From assembly GCF_003752505.1 (NCBI RefSeq), contig NZ_RKHO01000001.1, positions 2,232,001-2,296,000 of the forward strand: 64,000 nucleotides of DNA, written 5' to 3'. Position 1 is the first letter of the stretch. Every line of letters starts with the position of its first letter. Below the pieces are notes generated by a model. It worked only from the letters and a program-made list of their open reading frames with translations, did not search any database and had not been told where the DNA came from. The position numbers and the translations under genes are program-made. This document shows, piece by piece, positions 26,315 to 34,978 of this stretch. This DNA comes from Nocardioides aurantiacus. GTDB taxonomy: Bacteria; Actinomycetota; Actinomycetes; Propionibacteriales; Nocardioidaceae.

Positions 26315-27223
26315 CTAGTCCTCCGGGTCCTCGAGGCGGGCGAGGAACTGCTCGAACTGCTCGCCGAGCTCCTCGCCGCTGGGCAGGGGCTGGTCCTCGG
26401 CCAGCAGGTTGGCCGAGGCGGTGTGGAACGCGTCGTACTGCTGCTCCAGGCCGGTGACCACCTCGCGGACCTCGTCGGAGTCGGCGATCTGGGTGGCCAG
26501 CTCGACCTGCCGGGCCTCGCCGGCCAGGCGCAGCGGCTCGCTGTCCCACTGCAGGCCGGTGACGTCCTCGACGCCCTCGAGCAGCGCGAGCGAGGCCTGC
26601 GGGTAGGGGAACTGCGCGACGTAGTGGGGGATGTGGGCGACGAAGCCCATGGCGTCGTGGCCCCACTCCCCCAGCCGCAGCTCGAGCAGCGACTGGGCGC
26701 TGGCCGGCACCCGGATCTCGCCCTTCCAGACGTTCTCCTGCACCAGCAGCCGCGACGAGGTCGCGTGGTTGGTCAGCTGCACCGGGCGGGTGTGCGGCAC
26801 CGCCATCGGCACCGAGCCCAGCGAGACCACCAGGCGTACGTCGAAGTGCTGCACCACCAGCCGCACCGCGCGGGCGAAGCCCTCCCAGCGGGTGTCGGGC
26901 TCGGGCCCGCTCAGCAGCAGGTACGGCGCACCGAGCTCGTCCTCGAGCAGCCGCACCACCAGGCGCGGGGCGACGTAGTCGGAGTAGTGGTCCTCGGAGA
27001 ACGTCATCGGGGGCCGACGGGCCCGGTAGTCGTAGAGCTCGTCGACCTCGAAGCTGGCCACGACGCGACCGCGGTCCTCGCCGAGCAGGTGCTCGACCGC
27101 CGTCGCGGAGGCGTTGCCGGCGTCGAGGAACCCCTCGAGCGCCACGAGCAGCACGGGCCCGTCGCTGCGTCCCTCGAGCTCCGGGACCTCGTCGACGATG
27201 TGCACGAACCGTGCGTCGCTCAC
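26315..27223 (-). CDS. PAC2-family protein
   Basis: A 302-residue protein of the PAC2 (proteasome assembly chaperone 2-like) family, recognised by VLLVALEGFLDAGNASATAVEHLL at the N terminus, the SGPEPDTRWEGF segment and VGFVAHIPHYVAQ-type motifs in the middle. Actinobacterial members are soluble and of unproven role, possibly linked to proteasome or small-molecule functions. GTG 27223 has GAGGAG upstream. It is the first gene of a two-gene unit with tesB. Confidence 0.85.
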   Translation of the reverse strand: MSDARFVHIVDEVPELEGRSDGPVLLVALEGFLDAGNASATAVEHLLGEDRGRVVASFEVDELYDYRARRPPMTFSEDHYSDYVAPRLVVRLLEDELGAPYLLLSGPEPDTRWEGFARAVRLVVQHFDVRLVVSLGSVPMAVPHTRPVQLTNHATSSRLLVQENVWKGEIRVPASAQSLLELRLGEWGHDAMGFVAHIPHYVAQFPYPQASLALLEGVEDVTGLQWDSEPLRLAGEARQVELATQIADSDEVREVVTGLEQQYDAFHTASANLLAEDQPLPSGEELGEQFEQFLARLEDPED

Positions 27224-27277
27224 CCTGTGCTCCTCGTCGCGCCTCGCCGTGCGTCCTCGCCGTGCCGGACCACCAGC

Positions 27278-28792
27278 CTAGTGCGCGCGGTCGGCCGTCC
27301 CGCGGGCCGCCTCGTCACCCGCCCGCTGGGCGAGGCCCACCCGGCTGTGGCGGTAGCCGTAGAGGAAGTAGACCGCGAAGCCGAGTGCCATCCAGACCAC
27401 GAACCGCAGCCAGGTCTCGATGGAGAGGTTGAGCGCGAGGTAGAGGCAGACCAGCGCGGCCAGGACCGGGAGCACCGGGCTGAACGGCACCTTGAACGAG
27501 CGCGGCAGGTCCGGGCGGGTGCGGCGCAGCACCGGCACCGCGAGCGAGACGAGCGCGAAGGCGGTCAGCGTGCCGATGTTGACCATCTCCTCGAGGTCGC
27601 CGATCGGCGTCACCGCCGCCACGACCGCCACGACGGCGCCGATCGTGACCGTGATCCGGATCGGGGTGCCGGTGCGGGGCGCGACCTTGGCGAAGCCGCG
27701 CGGCAGCAGCCCGTCGCGGCTCATCGCGAACAGCACCCGGATGGCGCCGATCATCAGCGTCATCACAACCGTGGTGAGACCGGCGACCGCGCCCGCGGAG
27801 ATCAGCGTGGCGAAGCCCTGCCTGCCCACGTCGGTGAAGGCCGAGGCCAGCGCCGCCTCGGGGTTGATGCGGTCGTAGCGCACCATGCCGGTGATGACGA
27901 GCGCGACGGCGACGTAGAGGACCGTGCAGATCACCAGCGAGCCGATGATGCCGCGGGGCAGGTCCTTCTGCGGGTCGCGCGCCTCCTCGGCGGTGGTGGC
28001 GACGACGTCGAAGCCGATGTAGGCGAAGAACACGATCGAGGCGCCGGAGACGATGCCGAGCACGCCGTAGGTCTGCGCCTCGATCCCGAACATCCACTGC
28101 AGCAGCGGCTGGGTGATGCCGCTGGCCCCCGCCGACCCGGCGGACTCCGGCACGAACGGCACGTAGTTGGCGCCGTCGATGAAGAACAGCCCGGCGACGA
28201 TGACGAAGAGGACCACGAACAGCTTCAGCCCGACCAGCACCAGGTTGACCCGCAGCGACTCCTTGATGCCGAAGGCGACCAGCGCGGTGAGCACGGCGAC
28301 CAGTAGGAACGCGGCGAGGTCGACGTGGCCCCAGCCGGCGCCGGAGGCCGGGCCGATGGCCTCGGGCCACCCCAGGCCGATCGCGTCGAGCAGGCTGACG
28401 AAGTACTGGCTCCACCCCTGCGCGACCACGCTCGCCCCGAGCATCAGCTCCAGGATCAGGTCCCAGCCGATGATCCAGGCCACCAGCTCGCCCAGCGTCG
28501 CGTAGGAGAAGGTGTACGCCGACCCGCTGACCGGCAGCGTCGAGGCGAACTCGGCATAGCACAGCGCCGCCAGCCCGCAGCAGATCGCGGCGATCACGAA
28601 CGAGAAGACGATGGCCGGTCCGGCGTACTCCGCGGCGGCACGGCCGGTGAGCGTGAAGATGCCGGCGCCGATGATGACGCCGATGCCGAACACGGTGAGG
28701 TCGAGCGCGCTGAGGCTGCGCTTGAGCTTGAACTCGGGGTCCTGGGTGTCCTCGAGCGACTGCTCGACGGACTTGGTGCGCGAGAGGTTCAC
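27278..28792 (-). CDS. APC-superfamily cationic amino acid permease (CAT type)
   Basis: A 504-residue permease with 12 to 14 hydrophobic segments. The first has FGIGVIIGAGIFTLTGRAA, the substrate-binding GAGIF motif of the APC fold; FFAYIGFDVVATTAEEARDPQKDLP in the middle is typical of the CAT subfamily. It would import arginine, lysine or another amino acid. GTG 28792 lacks a good ribosome-binding site. The last 20 residues are hydrophilic. It is transcribed alone between the PAC2 unit and a metallopeptidase gene. Confidence 0.88.
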   Translation of the reverse strand: MNLSRTKSVEQSLEDTQDPEFKLKRSLSALDLTVFGIGVIIGAGIFTLTGRAAAEYAGPAIVFSFVIAAICCGLAALCYAEFASTLPVSGSAYTFSYATLGELVAWIIGWDLILELMLGASVVAQGWSQYFVSLLDAIGLGWPEAIGPASGAGWGHVDLAAFLLVAVLTALVAFGIKESLRVNLVLVGLKLFVVLFVIVAGLFFIDGANYVPFVPESAGSAGASGITQPLLQWMFGIEAQTYGVLGIVSGASIVFFAYIGFDVVATTAEEARDPQKDLPRGIIGSLVICTVLYVAVALVITGMVRYDRINPEAALASAFTDVGRQGFATLISAGAVAGLTTVVMTLMIGAIRVLFAMSRDGLLPRGFAKVAPRTGTPIRITVTIGAVVAVVAAVTPIGDLEEMVNIGTLTAFALVSLAVPVLRRTRPDLPRSFKVPFSPVLPVLAALVCLYLALNLSIETWLRFVVWMALGFAVYFLYGYRHSRVGLAQRAGDEAARGTADRAH

Positions 28793-28835
28793 GAGGAGCC
28801 AACCTACGCCGCGCCGACCGGCGGCCGCCCGTGGC

Positions 28836-30125
28836 TCACCCGTAGAGGTTGCGGATGCGGGCAGCCGCCCGCCGGGCCAGCTCGGCGGCGTCCATGCCGA
28901 CCACCCGCCGCAGCACGGCGTCCTGCTCGTCGTCGGTGGTGCCGCGGCCCGCGTCGTGCATCGCCTCCACCAGCCGCCACAGCACCTCCTCGCCCTGGGC
29001 GGCGGCGAGGTAGTCGCAGGCCATCCAGCTCAGCGCGTAGTGCCACTCCTGCTCGGGGCCGTTGAACTCGCGCGAGGCGGGCAGCGCGGCGTCGGCGCTC
29101 CGGGCCCGGTCGACCGCGCTGGTGGGGATGATGCGCTGGTCGATCGGGATGGTGCGCGCCCCGACGTACTCCGCCAGGCCCTCGGAGAGCCACACCGGCG
29201 CCCCGTCGTCGCGGGTGCCGAGGGCGACGTGGGTCAGCTCGTGGCGCACGATCCGGCCCAGGAACGGCTGGCCGGCCGCGACGGAGCCCTCGAGCACGAG
29301 CATCCGGGTCGAGGCCACGGGCGAGACCGTCGGCTGGGAGTACGTCGGGAAGGTCATCGCCCCGAGCAGGTCGATCGAGCCGCCGGGGACGTCGGTGAAG
29401 GAGTCGAGCACCGCGGCGTCGCGCACGTGGTAGACGACCACCTGGCCGGGCCACGTGAACGGCACCGTCGCGTCGACCTCGCCGATCCCCCGGCTGACCG
29501 CCCCCATCACCGTGGGGGCGACGTCAACGGTGCTGGTGTCGAAGACGCCGAGCACGCCGGGCCGCTCGCGCACCCGGATCGAGGTGAGGTCCCACGGGGC
29601 GGGCGCGCCGTCGAACAGCGGCCGGCCGGTGCCGTCGCGGTCGGAGACGATGCGGGCGCGGTCGCCTCGCCAGGCGAAGACGAACCCGACGGTGCGGTCG
29701 ACGGGGCGGGTGTCGAAGTCCTGCAGCTGCATCCGCAGCCGCACCTGCGGGACCTGCGCGTCGCGCCCCCAGCGGGGCAGCAGCCGCGCGTCCCAGTCAC
29801 GGTCCTGGACGACGTACTCGAACCGCGCGAGCGGCAGCTGCACCAGGTTGCGGAAGTAGCGCGTCTGCCGCGCGACCAGCTCGGGGTCGCTGCGGTCGAC
29901 CCGGCGCAGGAACAGGCCCAGGTCGCCCTCGCGCACCGCGCGCGCCCGCTGGTCGAGGATGCGCTGCTCCTGCGCGCGCTGCTGCTCCCGGGTGAGCGCC
30001 GGGTCCGAGGGTGCGGCCGGGGCGCCGACGACGTCCTGGGACGGCCCGTCGTCGGAGCAGGCCGTCAGCGGCAGCAGCAGGGCGAGGAGCACGGCCGCCA
30101 CCCGGGCGCGGGACCGGCGTCGCAC
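28836..30125 (-). CDS. Lipoprotein zinc metallopeptidase (gluzincin, MA-like)
   Basis: A 429-residue exported lipoprotein. GTG 30125 starts a basic region, hydrophobic core and lipobox LTAC (Cys24). The C-terminal third has HELTHVALG (HExxH zinc site) and, about 20 residues on, WLSEGLAEYVG, whose Glu is the third zinc ligand. This is the layout of MA-clan gluzincin peptidases. The N-terminal domain resembles NTF2-like or unknown folds. The target is unknown; surface protein processing is a guess. It begins 31 bases after dxs on the same strand. Confidence 0.75.
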   Translation of the reverse strand: MRRRSRARVAAVLLALLLPLTACSDDGPSQDVVGAPAAPSDPALTREQQRAQEQRILDQRARAVREGDLGLFLRRVDRSDPELVARQTRYFRNLVQLPLARFEYVVQDRDWDARLLPRWGRDAQVPQVRLRMQLQDFDTRPVDRTVGFVFAWRGDRARIVSDRDGTGRPLFDGAPAPWDLTSIRVRERPGVLGVFDTSTVDVAPTVMGAVSRGIGEVDATVPFTWPGQVVVYHVRDAAVLDSFTDVPGGSIDLLGAMTFPTYSQPTVSPVASTRMLVLEGSVAAGQPFLGRIVRHELTHVALGTRDDGAPVWLSEGLAEYVGARTIPIDQRIIPTSAVDRARSADAALPASREFNGPEQEWHYALSWMACDYLAAAQGEEVLWRLVEAMHDAGRGTTDDEQDAVLRRVVGMDAAELARRAAARIRNLYG

Positions 30126-30156
30126 CTGCGCGTCCCGTCCCGTGCTCGGCGAGGGG

Positions 30157-32103
30157 TCAGTCGCGCGGACCGCGGCCCGCGGCCGGGTCGTGGAGGTCGG
30201 CGTCGCGGGTGGCGTGCTCCCCGTCGAGCGCGGTGACCTCCTCCACGATGCCTCGTGCGAGCGACTGGGCGGTGAGCCCGATCCGCTCGAGGATGACGTC
30301 GCGCTTGGCATGGTCGAGGAACTCCTGGGGGATGCCGTGCTGGCGGAACGGGGTCGGGACCCGCTCGTCGTTCAGCAGCTGCAGCAGCGTCGAGCCGCAG
30401 CCACCGACCCTGCCGTTGTCCTCCACGCAGACCACCAGGCGGTGCTCGCGGGCGAGCGGGACGATCGCAGGATCCCACGGCTTGACCCAGCGCGGGTCGA
30501 CAACGGTGACGCCGATGCCCTGGTCGGCCAGCCGGGCGGCGACGTCGACGCCGACCGCCGCCATCGAGCCGACGCCGACGATGAGCACGTCGCGCGCGCC
30601 GTCACGGACCAGGACGTCCATCGACCCGACCCGGTCGACCGCCTCGAGGTCGGTCGCCGGCGGCGCACCCTTGGGCAGCCGCAGCACCGTGGGGGCGTCG
30701 TCGACCTCGACGCACTCGCGCAGCAGCTCGGCCACGCGGGCGCCGTCGCGGGGCGAGCACATCCGCAGCGACGGCACGACCTGGAGCACCGACATGTCCC
30801 ACATGCCGTTGTGGCTGGCACCGTCGTCGCCGGTCACCCCGGCCCGGTCAAGGACGAAGGTGACGCCGCACCCGTGCAGCGCGACGTCCATCAGCACCTG
30901 GTCGAAGGCACGGTTGAGGAAGGTGGCGTAGATCGCGACGACAGGGTGGAAGCCACCCAGCGCGAGGCCGGCGGCGCTGGTCACCGCGTGCTGCTCGGCG
31001 ATGCCCACGTCGAAGGTGCGCTCGGGGTACGCCGCGGCGAAGCGGTCGAGCCCGACGGGGTAGAGCATCGCGGCGGTGATGCCGACGACGTCGCTGCGGT
31101 CCGCGCCGAGCGCGACCATCTCCTCGGCGAAGTAGTCGGTCCAGATCCGGCCCTTGGGGGTGCCCACGCCGGTCTCGACGTCGAACGGCCCGATCTGGTG
31201 GAACTGGTCGGCCTCGTTGCGCTCCGCCGGGTCGTAGCCGAAGCCCTTGCGGGTGATGGCGTGCACGATCACCGGGCCGCCGAACCGCTTGGCCTGGGTC
31301 AGCGCGATCTCCATCGCGGCCCGGTCGTGGCCGTCGACCGGCCCGACGTACTTCAGGCCGAGGTCCTCGAAGAGGCCCTGCGGCGCGAGGGCGTCCTTCA
31401 TGCCCTTCTTCATCGCGTGCAGCGCGTCGTAGACGGCCGGGCCGACCCCGCGGACGCCGTTGAGCTTGCGCTTGACCACGTCGAGGAGCTGCTCGTAGCG
31501 CGGGCTGGTGCGCAGCGCGGTCAGGTGGTTGGCCAGGCCGCCGACGGTCGGCATGTAGGAGCGACCGTTGTCGTTGACGATGATCACCAGTCGCTTGTCC
31601 GCACCGTGGCGGGGCGTCTCGGCGATGTTGTTGAGCGCCTCCCAGGCCATGCCGCCGGTCAGCGCGCCGTCGCCGATCACCGCGACCACGTGACGGTCCT
31701 CGCCGCGCAGGGCGTAGGCCTTGGCCAGCCCGTCGGCGTAGGACAGCGAGGTGGAGGCGTGGGAGTTCTCGACCACGTCGTGGGCCGACTCCTTGCTGCT
31801 CGGGTAGCCGCTGAGGCCGCCCTCCTGGCGCAGCGTGTCGAACGCGGGGGCGCGGCCCGTGAGCATCTTGTGGACGTAGGCCTGGTGGCCGGTGTCGAAG
31901 ACGACGCGGTCGCGCGGCGACTCGAAGACGCGGTGCACCGCCATGGTGAGCTCGACCACGCCCAGGTTGGGGCCGAGGTGACCGCCGCGCGGGGCGCAGG
32001 TGCGGATCAGCTCGTCGCGGATCTCCGAGGCGAGCTCGTCGAGCTCGCGGTCGTCGAGGTCGTGGAGGTCGGCGGGGCCGGTGAGCTGCTGCAGGTGACC
32101 CAT
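30157..32103 (-). CDS. dxs: 1-deoxy-D-xylulose-5-phosphate synthase
   Basis: A 648-residue thiamine-diphosphate enzyme that condenses pyruvate and glyceraldehyde 3-phosphate, the first step of the non-mevalonate isoprenoid pathway. [11 protein letters not shown] (41-51), the thiamine-diphosphate motif [16 protein letters not shown] (144-159), and the transketolase-type central and C-terminal domains ([28 protein letters not shown]) are all present. ATG 32103 has AAGGAGG 11 bases upstream, slightly long. The gene stands before the lipoprotein peptidase with no other isoprenoid gene nearby. Confidence 0.96.
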   Translation of the reverse strand: MGHLQQLTGPADLHDLDDRELDELASEIRDELIRTCAPRGGHLGPNLGVVELTMAVHRVFESPRDRVVFDTGHQAYVHKMLTGRAPAFDTLRQEGGLSGYPSSKESAHDVVENSHASTSLSYADGLAKAYALRGEDRHVVAVIGDGALTGGMAWEALNNIAETPRHGADKRLVIIVNDNGRSYMPTVGGLANHLTALRTSPRYEQLLDVVKRKLNGVRGVGPAVYDALHAMKKGMKDALAPQGLFEDLGLKYVGPVDGHDRAAMEIALTQAKRFGGPVIVHAITRKGFGYDPAERNEADQFHQIGPFDVETGVGTPKGRIWTDYFAEEMVALGADRSDVVGITAAMLYPVGLDRFAAAYPERTFDVGIAEQHAVTSAAGLALGGFHPVVAIYATFLNRAFDQVLMDVALHGCGVTFVLDRAGVTGDDGASHNGMWDMSVLQVVPSLRMCSPRDGARVAELLRECVEVDDAPTVLRLPKGAPPATDLEAVDRVGSMDVLVRDGARDVLIVGVGSMAAVGVDVAARLADQGIGVTVVDPRWVKPWDPAIVPLAREHRLVVCVEDNGRVGGCGSTLLQLLNDERVPTPFRQHGIPQEFLDHAKRDVILERIGLTAQSLARGIVEEVTALDGEHATRDADLHDPAAGRGPRD

Positions 32104-32159
32104 GGGCGGCGTGGCCTCCTTCGTGGTGCGGTCGGGCGGGGGTTCCGGACGCACCGAGT

Positions 32160-33131
32160 CTAGACGGGGGCGCCCGGGACGCGGCCCGTGGCGAGCTCGA
32201 CCGTGGCGAGCGCGGCCTCCTCGAGGCTCGACAGCCACAGCCGGCCCTCGTGCTCGCGCACCCCGGTGACCATGTGGAAGTCGGTCGCGGGCAGGCGCAG
32301 GTCGTGCACCAGCGTGCCGTCGGGCCGGTAGGCCTGCACGTGGACGCTGCGCACCGGCCCGGGCAGCAGGGCCGGCGGCACGCGGCGGCCCAGGCGGCGC
32401 ACGGCGGCCGGGGCGTGGGCACGCAGCCGCTCCAGCGCGGCCACCGGCGGGGAGGCGATGGTCACCCAGACCAGGCCGTCGCTGCCGGTGGACAGGTTGT
32501 CGGGATAGCCCGGGAGGTCGGCGGCGAACAGGTCGCGGGTCCCGGCGCGCGGCCCCGTCAGCCACAGCCGCACGACGGTCCGCGCACCCGACTCGGCGAC
32601 GTGGACCGCCGACCCGTCGGGCGAGAGGGCGACCCCGTTGGCGAAGTCGAGACCGGTGAGGTGCTCCTCGACCGCGCCGTCGGGGGCCCGGCGCAGCAGC
32701 CGCCCGGTGCAGGTCGCCTCGAGGAGGTCGGCGCGCCACCGCGACAGCGGGTGGACGGCGCTGGAGTCGCTGAACCAGATCGACCCGTCGGCGGCCACGG
32801 CGGCGTTGTTGCACACCCGCAGCGGGCGGCCCGCCACCTCGGTCACCAGCACCTCGACCGCGCCGGTGCGGCGGTGCACGGTCAGCAGCCCGCGCTCGGC
32901 ATCGGCGACGAGCAGCCGGTCCTCGTCCAGCAGCTCGATGCCGAGCGGCCGACCGCGGGTGTGGCCCACGCGCGTCACCGACCCGTCGGGCGCGACGCGC
33001 AGCAGGGCGCCGTCCTCGGTGCCGGTGATGCCGTGGCCCTGCTCGTCGACCACCACGTCCTCGGCACCGTGGCCGGGCACCGCGAGGCGGCGCAGCAGCG
33101 CGCGGCGGGCGGCGGGGGCGGGGGCGCTCAT
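32160..33131 (-). CDS. SMP-30/strictosidine-synthase-like beta-propeller protein
   Basis: A 323-residue soluble protein built of repeated beta-sheet blades. [24 protein letters not shown] near 205-230 matches the strictosidine synthase-like conserved region, and [19 protein letters not shown] near 165-185 the SMP-30/gluconolactonase blade motif. Such proteins are calcium-dependent lactonases or related hydrolases. No signal peptide is seen. It lies 56 bases before dxs on the same strand. The substrate is not evident. Confidence 0.8.
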   Translation of the reverse strand: MSAPAPAARRALLRRLAVPGHGAEDVVVDEQGHGITGTEDGALLRVAPDGSVTRVGHTRGRPLGIELLDEDRLLVADAERGLLTVHRRTGAVEVLVTEVAGRPLRVCNNAAVAADGSIWFSDSSAVHPLSRWRADLLEATCTGRLLRRAPDGAVEEHLTGLDFANGVALSPDGSAVHVAESGARTVVRLWLTGPRAGTRDLFAADLPGYPDNLSTGSDGLVWVTIASPPVAALERLRAHAPAAVRRLGRRVPPALLPGPVRSVHVQAYRPDGTLVHDLRLPATDFHMVTGVREHEGRLWLSSLEEAALATVELATGRVPGAPV

Positions 33132-33202
33132 GCGGTCGCCCCCGGGCGGTCGAGGAGCAGGACGACGGCGAGGCGGGGCATGCGGCCCAGCCTAGGGACC
33201 AC

Positions 33203-33574
33203 TCACAGCCGGGCCCGGAACCGCCGGCCGCGCAGCGCCTCCTCGACCAGGCCCACCGCTCGTCGTACGCCCAGCAGGCGCGCGCCCTCACGGTGCCAGG
33301 TCTGCACCGCGGCCTCGACCACGTCGGGCGGGGCGACGTCGCGCAGCCCGCCGCGGGCCTCGCTCAACCCGCGCTCGACGGCCTGGCGCGAGGCCTCCAC
33401 GTGCAGCACGGCGAACCGCGCCAGCACCACCACGTGACGGCGCAGCGCGGGGTAGGAGCGGTACTCCGGCGGGCACAGGTCGAGCAGCCAGGCCGCGGCG
33501 GTCGCCTCCCAGTCGGGGGCGTCGGGCGGCCTCACCTCGGCCGGCCACCCCGGCGGGGTCACGAGCGACGTCAT
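33203..33574 (-). CDS. Small conserved-looking protein behind a LexA box
   Basis: A 123-residue soluble protein I cannot assign. It begins with a Pro-rich segment ([16 protein letters not shown]), then [31 protein letters not shown] and basic helices ending RGRRFRARL. It looks helical and could bind nucleic acid or a protein partner. The decisive context is a perfect SOS box (33596-33611) only 22 bases upstream of ATG 33574, so it is probably induced by DNA damage. There is no overlap with neighbours. Confidence 0.75.
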   Translation of the reverse strand: MTSLVTPPGWPAEVRPPDAPDWEATAAAWLLDLCPPEYRSYPALRRHVVVLARFAVLHVEASRQAVERGLSEARGGLRDVAPPDVVEAAVQTWHREGARLLGVRRAVGLVEEALRGRRFRARL

Positions 33575-33595
33575 GGCTCCACCCTAGCCGGTCGT

Positions 33596-33611
33596 TCGAA
33601 CACCTGTTCGA
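33596..33611. promoter_or_regulatory. LexA (SOS) box
   Basis: TCGAACACCTGTTCGA matches the actinobacterial/Gram-positive SOS consensus TCGAAC-N4-GTTCGA at every fixed position and is palindromic over seven bases per arm. It lies 22 bases upstream of the 33203-33574 gene and downstream of the xdhC-like stop, so it controls the small protein. Confidence 0.8.
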
Positions 33612-33627
33612 GCAGCCGGTGGCACCG

Positions 33628-34134
33628 TCAGCCTGGGCGGCCCTCGCGCATCGGCCCACCGCGGCGGCCGTGGGACTCGGCCACGATCTCGGCGACCACC
33701 GACAGGGCGATCTCCCCCGGTGCCCGGCCACCGGTGTCGAGGCCGGCCGGCACGTGCAGCTTGTCCAGCCCGGGTGCGCCCTCGGCCTCGAGCTCGGCGA
33801 GCAGCCCCTCGGCCCGTCGACGGCTGGCCATCATCGCGACGTACGACGCGGGCGAGGCCAGCGCCTCGCGCAGCACCCGGGGCGCGTCCGGCGCGTCGTG
33901 GTCGCACAGCACGACGGCGTCGCCCGCGGCGGGCGTCAGCGCGGCGACCGCCTCGGCCCCGCGGCCGTCGGCGTCCTCGTCGACCACCACGGCCTCGCGG
34001 CCGACCGCGGTGACGATGGCGGCGATCGCCTCGGAGACGGGGTTGCGGGTGAGCACCAGGACACGGCCGGGGCCGGCGCCGTCGTCGGTCCAGGACTGCT
34101 CGCGTCCGGGCGGGCGGGGCGTCGGGGTGCTCAT
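33628..34134 (-). CDS. XdhC-like Rossmann-domain protein, short form
   Basis: A 168-residue protein matching the C-terminal Rossmann domain of XdhC/CoxI, the factor that delivers molybdenum cofactor to xanthine dehydrogenases: RVLVLTRNPVSEAI near the N terminus, SYVAMMASRRRAEGLL in the middle and PAGLDTGGRAPGEIALSVVAEI at the end. The N-terminal XdhC domain is absent, and no molybdenum hydroxylase lies in the window. ATG 34134 is four bases after the yjbQ-like stop, so the two are co-transcribed. Confidence 0.8.
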   Translation of the reverse strand: MSTPTPRPPGREQSWTDDGAGPGRVLVLTRNPVSEAIAAIVTAVGREAVVVDEDADGRGAEAVAALTPAAGDAVVLCDHDAPDAPRVLREALASPASYVAMMASRRRAEGLLAELEAEGAPGLDKLHVPAGLDTGGRAPGEIALSVVAEIVAESHGRRGGPMREGRPG

Positions 34135-34138
34135 GGCC

Positions 34139-34543
34139 TCACCCTGCCAGGAACGAGAACCGCACGGTGCGGACCGCGTTGTCCACGTTGAGGTCGACCA
34201 GGCAGACGCTCTGCCAGGTGCCCAGCGCCAGCCGGCCGCCGACGACCGGGAGGCTGGCGTACGGCGGCACCAGGGCCGGCATCACGTGCGACCGACCGTG
34301 GCCGGGCGTGCCGTGGCGGTGCCGCCAGCGGTCGTCGGCCGGCAGCAGGTCGGCCAGTGCGGCCAGCAGGTCGTCGTCGGACCCGGCGCCGGTCTCGAGC
34401 ACGGCGAGCCCGGCGGTGGCGTGCGGCACGAACAGGTGCAGCAGTCCGTCGCCCTCGCCCGCGACGAAGTCCACGCAGTCGTCGGTCAGGTCGAGCACCA
34501 CGTCGGTGTCGCCGGTGCGGTAGGTGCGTTCCTCGGACCTCAT
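34139..34543 (-). CDS. YjbQ family protein (UPF0047)
   Basis: A 134-residue member of the YjbQ/UPF0047 family. GLLHLFVPHATAGLAVLE is the characteristic conserved region, with His and Thr in the active cleft; HRHGTPGHGRSHVMPAL and LALGTWQSVCLVDLN complete the signature. An E. coli homologue has reported weak thiamine phosphate synthase activity. The ATG overlaps the stop of the upstream thiamine-binding-type gene as ATGA, so the two are translated together. Confidence 0.85.
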   Translation of the reverse strand: MRSEERTYRTGDTDVVLDLTDDCVDFVAGEGDGLLHLFVPHATAGLAVLETGAGSDDDLLAALADLLPADDRWRHRHGTPGHGRSHVMPALVPPYASLPVVGGRLALGTWQSVCLVDLNVDNAVRTVRFSFLAG

Positions 34544-34854
34544 CGCAGCCGCTCCTCCACCCGCTCGACCTTGGCGGTGAGCTGGCCGTCCCATCCCGGT
34601 CGCACGTCGGCCTTGAGCACGAGCCCGACGCGGGGGTAGCGCTCGCCGACGACCTCGACGGCGCGCTTGACCACGGCCATCACCTCGTCCCACTCGCCCT
34701 CGATGTTGGTGAACATCGCGTTGAGCTCGTGCGGGAGGCCGGAGTCGCGGACCACCTGCAGGGCGGCGGCGACGGCGTCGCTGACGCCGCCGTCGGGGGC
34801 CGGGCTGCCCGCGAGGGGCGTGCCGGAGGGACTGATGCTGATGGCGACGAGCAT
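34540..34854 (-). CDS. MTH1187/UPF0045 family thiamine-binding protein
   Basis: A 104-residue ferredoxin-like protein of the UPF0045/DUF77 family (MLVAISISPSGTPL at the start; GLPHELNAMFTNIEGEWDEVM in the middle). Structurally studied members bind thiamine or related compounds. It is the first gene of a leftward unit with the YjbQ-like and XdhC-like genes. The thiamine link is from family knowledge; no thiamine biosynthesis gene or TPP riboswitch is seen nearby. Confidence 0.82.
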   Translation of the reverse strand: MLVAISISPSGTPLAGSPAPDGGVSDAVAAALQVVRDSGLPHELNAMFTNIEGEWDEVMAVVKRAVEVVGERYPRVGLVLKADVRPGWDGQLTAKVERVEERLR

Positions 34855-34978
34855 GCCCCCACTGTGGCACCCCGCTCCTGCCCCTCGGGCGACGAGGTTG
34901 CCACGGGAGGGACGCCTCAGGGCACCATGTCCCCCACGGCAGCGACCTCCTGCTGCCGGTCACGGGGAGGAGCGGTGG

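Noticed and set aside
28325-30236. Forward frames across the permease and metallopeptidase genes
   Set aside because: Shadow frames with Arg/Gly-rich or Val/Gly-rich translations; the reverse strand carries recognisable proteins.
34855-34978. TPP riboswitch upstream of the thiamine-binding gene
   Set aside because: No THI-box-like sequence in either strand of the 124-base intergenic region.
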